A DNA stretch of 32,289 nt from Mnemiopsis leidyi (lineage: Eukaryota > Ctenophora > Tentaculata > Lobata > Bolinopsidae). Shown here one piece after another: positions 1-9,700 of this stretch. Every line of letters begins with the position of its first letter. Position 1 is the stretch's first letter. The translations under genes were made by a program, and so were the position numbers. The notes below the pieces were generated by a model. It was not told where the DNA came from and did no database searches. It saw only the letters and a list, made by a program, of their open reading frames with translations. The stretch lies in contig JH154856.1 of NCBI GenBank assembly GCA_000226015.1, positions 11,751 through 44,039 on the forward strand, written 5' to 3'.

Positions 1-257
1 TGTTTGTTGCTGATGTTAACAGCTAACTGTCTAGTAACAGGAAGTGACGTATGTTTGTTGCTGATGTTAACAGCTAACTGTCTAGTAACAGGAAGTGACG
101 TATGTTTGTTGCTGATGTTAACAGCTAACTGATTAGTAACAGGAAGTGACGTATGTTTGTTGCTGATGTTAACAGCTAACTGTCTAGTAACAGGAAGTGA
201 CGTATGTTTGTTGCTGATGTTAACAGCTAACTGTCTAGTAACAGGAAGTGACGTATG
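1..257 (+). repeat. 51-bp tandem array, 5 copies, ending inside ADGB exon 1
   Basis: Five nearly identical 51-bp units begin at position 1 (the left border is outside the window). Each contains TGCTGATGTTAACAG and TAACAGGAAGTGACGTATG. The last unit supplies the acceptor AACAG and the first 13 bases of ADGB exon 1. The period is a multiple of three, and most of the array reads through in the coding frame. Confidence 0.95.
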
Positions 258-739
258 GAAGCCCTGGCACCATCTCTACCCGCGGTCCAAGCCGCCCAAC
301 TCCTTCCCAGTCCACTCCGCCAGCGGCAAGTACGCCGTCAAGCTCTTCTGGATGGGCTGCTGGAGGAAGATCGTGGTGGACGATCAGATTCCGTTTGACG
401 CGGAGGGAAAGTGTTTGTTGCCCCAGTGTGACAATGAGTCTGAGTTGTGGTTACCCATATTGGCTAAAGCTATCATCAAGGTGGCGTCTCTTGAGTAAGT
501 ATATTAGAAATAATGCAATACAATCGTGTATCTTACCCGTGATTATTGAAAATATAGAACCCATTTTTATAGGCCATTTAGAGCCGAGGAAATCTACAAT
601 TATTGTAATTAAAGTAATTTCGATAGTTGTGACCAATCCAAATCTTCAGTTTCAAGAGTGGCTATCCCGATAGAGAGTTCTCTGAAGTTTCTGTAATTCA
701 AATGTTGACTGGATGGTTACCTGAGGTTATCGATGTTAA
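245..739 (+). CDS. ADGB: ADGB exons 1-2: calpain-like protease domain
   Basis: Exon 245-494 starts after AACAG and encodes WKPWHHLY, then GKYAVKLFWMGCWRKIVVDD, the strand region typical of the calpain IIb fold in androglobin. LWLPILAKAIIKVASL follows, matching the calpain helix that normally reads EFWxxLLEKAYAK. The donor is GTAAGT. Exon 650-739 continues the split Asp codon with DFKSGYPDREFSEVSVIQML and TGWLPEVIDV, close to the vertebrate 'LTGWLPEV' stretch, and ends at GTATGT. The catalytic-Cys half of the domain would lie upstream of the window, so protease competence cannot be judged. The first 13 bases of exon 1 are the end of the last unit of a 51-bp tandem array. Confidence 0.92.
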
Positions 740-3700
740 GTATGTCACCCAGAAAATATTTTTTCCTATGTTTCCTTCCGTTACCTAGCCGATAATTATC
801 GCCTAATGATATATTTAATTCATCAATATTTTACTTTTACTTACAACAAATTTGTACTGCGCTAAACATCCTTTATGTCGTATTGCGGGTAACCCCTTCA
901 TGATAACGCGACTTTGATAGTCTTACACAAATTGGACAAATTCATTGTTTAATTAAAGTTATTTACGTGAAAGTTTAATTAAAGTTATTTACGTGAAAGT
1001 TTAATTGAAGTTATCTACGTGAAAGTTAAATTAAAGATATCTACGTGAAAATTGATAAGATTGTCCGCAGGAACAGGGGAAATGAGGATATATGGAACCT
1101 GATTAACAGTAGTATTCCTGCCTGGTCTGAGGAACAACCACCATCAGATACTACCTCCGGTATTTGAAGATTTTAGAAACAACGCTTTGTTTACAGTCTA
1201 ATCAACTATCGGTTATAAAAAGTAAACAGTCGATAGATTGACTTTATGATAAAGTGTGCTTACATAGTAAATTCGACCTATCAACAACTTATTCTAACCA
1301 TGTAACAGTACATTCCACAGCACAATCAGTAACTTCTAACGCAGCTGCATCTAATCCCACGACCAAGGAACCTGCTCTAATATTCGGATCATACGACATC
1401 GGTTTTGCTGGAGATGAACCGATAGGTTTGTTTATCTTCTTATTTTCAGGCTTCTCCAGATCCCTCTTGAGACGAAACAGTTTATTGTTGGTAACAAATT
1501 GTGTTAAATTCTATTTACTTAGTGAGGGGCGAGTTAGATACCTGAAAGTGTTATTCAACAAATGCTACATCTACAAACTTATGGCCTTAATTATCAAATT
1601 ATTTGCAAATTTAATTAAGTGCTATGGCAAGGCCTAATGATGATTTGATAAGACTTTTCTGTAGATTATATATATGACTGTAATAGTGCCAATTTTCTTT
1701 ATTACAACCGGATTCACCGACATTGAAACAATGCTCGTACCTCTTTCAGGAGTCCCAGAAATAAAAGCGGAGGTCGGAGGTACAAGTTTCAGTGGCTTAC
1801 CGCCCCCCATGATATGGCTGACTGAGACTCGTCGAACTGCCATCCCACCTCTAAAACCAGCTCCATTCATGGTGGCAGATCCATCAACCCCTGTTAGTGG
1901 TCACGTGACGTTTTATCTAGAAAGTATTAATATCAATTAATATTGATTAATTAATATTGATAAATCATATTATCATCATATCATCACAGACTGAGAAATA
2001 AGTCCAAATATTTACAGCATGGCTTTAGGAACAGTGAGACACTCAATAGGATTTATCACTGTAGTTGACTTGTGCACCACAACGCAGAAATGAGCGCTGA
2101 TCTGTATTTAACGACTTACAATTACAGGAATTCACATCGTCATGCATTACCACATTCTGTTGCACAACTATTTGACGATAACGTTACATCTAATTACAGC
2201 TAAGACCGACGGAGGCGCTGTTTCAACTGAGGCAACAACGTCAACAACGTATTAAACACGAGCTGCTTCTAAAGGAGCTAGCCGCCACGACTCCCAAGCT
2301 AATTCACGCCACCAGCGCTTTCCCTAAGTATGTACAGCCCTGCTGCATGCTCTTTATAATTTGGTTTCAGGTATATGATTTAAAGCTGATAGCAAGCATT
2401 TTATCAGCGGAATTCGTCTGTTTACCAGCTCTGGCAACCGTTTTTTCCTAAACTGTTTAAAAAGGTTTTTCAGCTTCGAGGAAGTATTAGGAGATTACGT
2501 ACCCGACACATGCGTAGCTCACTCTCGGAGCACTGCCAAGAAGAGGGAGCCGGAGAAGAAGGCGGATAAGAAGAAACCGGAAAATACTAAAGGGAAGAAA
2601 GAAGGAAGTGAAAAGGAGAAGGGCGAGAAGAAAAAGGAAGATAAGAAAAAGGTTGTTATTTTTTGTTGTATACCTTACAAGACATTTTTATAACGTACGA
2701 AATGTGACGGTTTTCCCGAAATTTCGCCATATTTTCGGACCGCCAAAATTTCGGTCGTCGTAATAGAACCCGTCGCATTATTTTGATCTTACTCCAATAA
2801 TTGTGGCTTCAATCTTCATCGATTCATTTTGTTCTTGAAAAGTTAGTGATATGATGGTGGGACAAATAAACAAAATATTCAATGATGAATTGAATGTCAA
2901 GTAATACGTTTTAAATTTACAATAAATTACAGTTATGTGCTAACATAAACGTCTTATAAGAGAGTAAGTCAAGATAAACAATTTAATACCAAACTCAATA
3001 AGTCATGTGATGCAGATATACTATCATTGATCAGTAGAGTGAAATTTAGATTTTAGATTGAGATACTAAAATCAGCACTAATCAGTAATCATCTTATTAC
3101 TCAAGTCAAAGGTTACTATCCATCGGAAAACTAACGATGTGTCTCTTCAACATGATCGGTATGAGTTTGCCGTGAAGCGGATAAAGGACGGAAGAGGTTT
3201 GCTTGTCCCACAGTTGGTAACCGTCGGAAATATTCCGTTAGAAGTTAGTAAATATTGTCACCATTTCATGTGCCACGGTGGGGAAAGTAATGAAGTTGTT
3301 GAGAATAGCAGACACCGTCGTTCCCCTATACCCTCCGATGGATTGGCAGTCAAGATGCAACTTATTTTCAAAGGCCTCGGAGACATGGCGTACAAGATGA
3401 AGCAGCTTATCCGAGAATCTTACTCCCGGGAGTACACTAGAGAACAGCGTGAAACTAAAAGAGTTGAGCCGGACCCCTTAGCGGAAGATGAAGAAATCGA
3501 TTTATAAGTTTCATTTTGTTTCAACATGATTTTACAGATTTTTAGAATATTTTGAATTTCCTTGTGTCAGAAAACAAAATGATGAAAAATACCCTTATTT
3601 TCTGTGACGTCCGAAATGTGACGGTTTTTGTTCAATTTCGCCATATTTTCGGACCGCCAAAATTTCGGTCGTCGCAAATTGATCCGCCACAAAAATGTCT

Positions 3701-6700
3701 TGTAAGGTAGTAATTTTTGGATTTTAACAACTTGTTTAAAAATCTGTTAGAGCAGGACGTAACATGATGGCAAATAATTCTCCTCAAACTAATGATCTTA
3801 CACCCAAGCACCAACAGAGTACAGACGAAAAGTCAGAGAAAGCAGAGAAGAAGAAAGAGAAGAAGAAGACTCCCGACCAAGCTCCTACAGAAGTTCCGCC
3901 CGACGTTAATACTCCTGATGATGAGGTTATGATCCTTTGATTACCTTTCGAAAAAGCAGCCCGCTTAGTCGCTTAACCGTTAAACCTCTAAAAGTTTTCT
4001 CTGGAAACAAAGCAGAATATTTCTGACAGTGCATGTTGTCACAATGTGTATGACTTAGTTTTCTATAAAGACAAAACGTATTTTCACTCGTTGATAACGC
4101 TCCCCTCCAACAGGTCGTCGAGGAAGAAGAAGAAAGCCCAGCCGTTTCACCACTAATTTCTTTCTGGATAGAATTCAATCAGTTCTTCAGATCATTTACC
4201 AAGCTCTATATCTTTCATAAGGCCGGAAATTACTCTTGTCATCGCTCTGTATCTGATATGAGGGTAAGAAGTGACCACATTTTATTAAATCCCCGCTAAA
4301 ATGTTAGAATTACTCGAGTGAATTTTATGGGTTTAGATACAAATAAGACACCTGAGTCATGACAAACCTCCAGTATTCCATTTAAAATCTCATTCACATC
4401 TTGCTTTATAACAGAACGTTTCCCCCTCATCTATGGTGGTCCCTACTGGAGGCCGCAGAACTGCTGCTGGCCAGAGCGGTGCTGTCACCAGCGCAACTCA
4501 TCTTAGAGGGATCCCTGCACCTTCACCAATTCCTGCTACCGGATCTGTCCCTCAGCATAATCACTCCTTGCTCCAAGGGCAGCCCGGAGAGATACAACCA
4601 CCTCTCATCATCTGTATCCTTTTTTATGCAAACATCAAATTTAAATTTTCCAGATAGAGTGCGCAATGCGCGCAATTGCGCCGATGGTAAAATTGGAAGA
4701 TTTGGAACACGCGAAGATAAATTTAATCAACTTGTAGCGCGACTTAAGTCCGTTGTCATAGGAACACGCCACACGACCTGCAAAAATTAACCACATGGTG
4801 AAGTGACTGACAGTGCCTTCACGAAATTATGTCGGGTGTAACCGCGACAATCGGTGCTCGGTTATTTGGAGTGAAGTGTCAAACAACTTACAGTAAGCCA
4901 AGTAATGTCTTTATTCCATCAAACAAAATCCTTCACTTTTCGTCCTGTTCACTGTTCATGACTGCAGACTGTATAAGATTTAGCTACAATCTGCAGTGTT
5001 CTCTGTTAGTTGTGAAAGAGTTCAGATGAAATCGAGTATAAATGCGATAATGAAAGCTCATTAATCCGTGTATCTTGATTAATTCTGATCGAGGTATACG
5101 TGAATCAGTCGTTATTTCAACAGGATACACCTACGTCACAGCATAATTGTTTTCATCTGGCTGGGTAGATTTAATTTTTAAGAATCTTAGATGCAATGGG
5201 AGGAAAAACATAAATACCCGTGTTGACTGTTCATGCAACACTTCTTTTAATTTGACAGCCAACTCTGAATCCTTAAATCTAACAGAATAATTTTTCTTTT
5301 TGACAGTAATCATGAGTGATAACTGATGATAGATGAATAATTATCTTAGATAATGAATCCTAATCTAAATTGAGCGTGTCATATGTGAGCATTTTTCACT
5401 GCCAATAAAGCATGATCTCCTTTCACTTAAATTAACTTCACTGTTCATTCATTACTGTTAATTTTCACTGACGTTGTCACTTTGCTACTCGTTGAAACTT
5501 GAATTATGTCGAACTTGAATGGTCAATTCTCAGCACAAGAGTTACAAGACACAGATAGACCTGCATTTTCTTCTGTAAAGGAAGCAAAGCAACTTCTGTA
5601 CATCAAATCACTGCTTGACTCTATAACAGAAGATTTTGCTGAATGCAAGGAACTGAACCAAAAAAGAATTGCAGAATTGCTGGATAAGATATTTTAGCCT
5701 TTGTAAGAGTGTTGAAAGTGAATTTATCATTACTATCTAACCGGCTTCTATTTAGTTCATATGCCTCTAGATAGAACAGTAGGTGGAAATCAAAAAGGCA
5801 AATCATCTGTTCAGAGTGAAGCCAAGTTTTGGAGACTTATGTGCCTTTTTGCCTATATTGATACTTTTAATGAGTTTTCTGCAATATACTATTCGTTATG
5901 GTATTACCTGTGCTGTACAGTAGAGTTCAAATTTACAAATATTGGTAAGAGATTCTGCAAATGTTGCTGCAAACAGTGCGGGCGAAATATCACAGAAACC
6001 GCGAAAATAAAACACGAAGAGTAATCACGAAAGTTTCCTTAACAAGTATCAGGTATTGACAGTACAGATCCTATAGAAGTTCTGGTTAGTTTCACATCTC
6101 TCTCCCATTGGCACGATGCCCCTATCATCATAAACCCGACCCTTGGACCGGTATTCACTGCGGGGAATAAGTTGGGATTCAGCGCAGCTGAAGTTGTGGA
6201 ACACAACTCTAACCCTGACAACGAACATGAAGTACTTTTTAGTTATGTTTTAGTTCTGTTTTAGTTCTGTTTAGTTCTGTCTTTTTTGATTATATTTGTT
6301 TATATTTTGATTTATGGGATCAATGGTACTATACATAAGGCATATATTTGACGAAGCGCCTAAATATCGCTGTCGCCCTATTTAATTTTCTAATATCCAC
6401 TAGATCGTAGTGCCAGGACGACTTGACCTATCAAACTACATCTGGAACGAAACCAAGACAAGTTTAGAAGTTTTGAAGAGTATCGAAACAACTGCCACTA
6501 AAACCTGCCGACTAACCCTTCCTTCCGGCCTACACACACTGAGACTTTCTGTAGCCGCTCCCTATGCATGGCACGCAGACTTCATCAGCAACACTCCATT
6601 CGTTATTGCTGACACGGAATCCTTTGTGAACCATGTCAACAGGTTCAAGACTTTCTTGCTGTTTCGTTGTGAGCTAATGTGTTGCAAATACTCTTCGATA

Positions 6701-9700
6701 ACCACACGAAGCAAAATGATTTATTAATATATGAACATCAATTGCTAAAAGTCGATAAATCCCTCCAGGGAAAGTTTGAGGTACCAAGCGGCCGCACTAA
6801 GACTAATGAAGATGGTAGGAGAAAGTGTCGAGAACTTTGGAGAGCCAGACGAAGTCAGCAGAACCGTCCAGGAAATTGCTTGTGCTGACAAAGACAGGGA
6901 CAAGGACAAAGTTTTCCCAGACATTAAGGTATGTGCCTTATAAAACATGAGAAATCTCAAGGTAAATGAACATTGCACATGGATAAAACATTGACCTTAA
7001 GCATCATTTCATTTCTAGCCCCCTGGTTAGATGATGTCTGGCTACTCATCTTTTTACAAAACCCTTGTCATATTTCATTATTTTTCTGACACTGTATATT
7101 TTGTAGGTATTCTTCGAGTCTCTATACCACATGCTGGAGTCTACTATAGGAGACCAGCTCACAACCCAGCACAGAGAGGCGTGGACCACCTTCTCAACTA
7201 CCGTCGTCAGAGCCTACAAGATCGGGAGGGGTGAAGACCTGCACGGTATCTTCGAGACTGATCCTGTTCCCTTCACAAAGCGGAAAGAGCCTGAGGAAGT
7301 ATTGGAGTCGGCCGGAGAAACTGAATCAGAGAAGAAAAAGTTCACGGACAGCGACGTTAGCGCAGCGAAAACAATCCAGAAACATTTCAGGGGTCACCAC
7401 GTGAGAAAGAGGACCAAGGCTGTTCAGAAGGGAACAAAAGTAAACTTATCGACTAAGGGAGCACTACAAGATAGTTGGGGAAAGCTGGAAGGAGACCAAC
7501 TGCAGCACGGACTGAAAATATTGAGCAGGATGTTTTTGTCGAAGCCAGATTTGTTGGACCAGTACTCGTTTAAAGAAGATAAGGCTAAATGTGCTTACTA
7601 CGTTGATTTCCATGGCAATCATACCGATGTTCCCGCCAGAAATTGGTTCCTTTTATTCAGGTTAGTTCCTGGTATTTTCTGTCTCACATATTTACTGTAC
7701 AACAAAAAAGTAGAGGGGAGCGACAATATATCTATAATCGAGAATATCGTTGTTATTGTGTGGGTTTAATTCCAAATTCCGATCAGAGAGGTGTTTACAG
7801 CTCCCAAGGAAGCTCTGATAAGCGTAAATGTGACCGCCGGAGTATCAGGACTTTTACTCCGGATTATCGACAATGACTCTGGCAAGGAAATCCCTACAAT
7901 TTGCAACAGACCAAAACCTTACCGGTTTACCCCTAACAAGGTAATTCGCTAAGTGAGCAACTTCCTCTATGCTTATAGAAACAAGTCTGCATTAACCTGT
8001 CTTCCTACGCGATTTTCTTAAAAATTCCTCCATTCCAGCTAGGCTACACATTCCTCTGTGAAGGTAAGACAACAGAAGGAGCGCTACCTGGCGGTAAATA
8101 CCGACTGAGAATGGTGGGGGACAGTCCGGATCTGCTGGTTCCGGTACGTGACATTCCCTCCTGCGGGGTGGAGTCTAACGAGGTCAAGGAGTATTACACT
8201 CCGGAGAGACATAACGTCATCTTTAGGTAACTGCTATATCTTAGGGCTCTTCCTTGTGTGCTAGATCATCGTGCTGTGCGTGCTTTTCGTCCAGCTATTC
8301 ATTTATTTTGGAAACTTCTCGTTTCATTGAATCATTGGAAAGTAGTAGACCTGTCCTTAACTTATAAGTTAGTTTCCACATGTTTGATTTGAAGTGAGCC
8401 GGTCTTGGACATGGAATGTAATGAGTTAACTCCCACTCCTTGCCTCCTAGGTATTCAGTAAATGTTCTGGCGGATACTCCCTGCACTGTACAAGTCAGCA
8501 CCTCCAAGTCAGACGTCAACTTTCGGGTCGAGGTTAGTTTACATATTTTACATATCTTACATATCTTACATATTTTACATATCTTACATATTTGACATAA
8601 TTTATAGTCTTTAGGTTTTATCCGTGTTTTCTTGAAATCTGCTTTTCAGTAAGACTGCATTGCTTTCTTCAAGTTTACAATTTTCAATTGAGTCTACAGA
8701 ACTGGGAATGAGAATAGGTTCGATCAAATTCTTTACAGATATTCGATGGGGACGACTTACTTTTCAAAGATGAAGGAATCGGCCACATTGTGATCCCGTG
8801 TGTCACGTTCTACACAGACGAGGACAGTTCCCAGAAGGGACGAAGGACCCCACAAAAAACACGTGAGATAGTGCCTGAGAAGGGAACTAAAACTACCGGT
8901 CCGACCACCAATACCACCCTGACCCGGACAAACTCCACCGCTGTGAAGGACACACTAGGTTGTACTTGTCCCTGCTCGGCCTGCCCTCTCTGTGTACTGC
9001 TGCTGCTGCTCTACATTGTTGCTGCTTATCTGTTTTGCTGACTGATGCCTGGTTCAATGTCCCTATTTAAATGTCCCTCAAATAGATATCCATCTTTTAT
9101 TGAGCATCTGTTTTTTGGCCCTATTCCATTACACAGAGATAATTCACCTTCGTGCTTCGTCTTGGACCTGGAAAACTTGTTGTTTGCTAAGATATGTCCA
9201 AGAAATCCATCTTAACCGCGGGCATTTTTCTTTTTGCTGCACTTTTTCGCTTACTTGTGTCCATACGACTATGTTTCCTCAACGTACTACTTCGGATTGC
9301 TGAAGCCAATTTCCCTGCTGAAATGTTCTTATATTTTCAAAGCACAGGACGTATTGATTGTCACATTAAAATTTCATGGTTACTTTTAAGAATTATCGCT
9401 GGTTTGATATAATCTATTTTACGTGTTATTGCGTGTAAAAACGCTATTTGCGAGTTCTAACATGGTGACAGGTCGTTCACTAGGTGCTAAAAGCGGGACA
9501 AAGTCGCCAGGCAGGACCAAAGCTTCGCCCATTGTTCCGGATCCTGACTCTGCTCCACGCAAAAAGGTTATTCTCAAACAGCGATCTTATATTACACGTT
9601 TACGAAATGGATAAGTTTACGAAATGTATGAATTCTGGATGTAAGTTGGTACGACGATGAATTGTCTGACTTTGTCCGACCCTCATTCGAAGACAGGAGG

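Noticed and set aside
4401-4790. Alternative frame over ADGB exon 10 (PPHLWWSLLEAAELLLARAVL)
   Set aside because: It looked like the androglobin 'SLxPIELL' block, but the real match (DSTDPIEVLVSF) lies in exon 11, and only the other frame joins exons 9 and 11 in phase.
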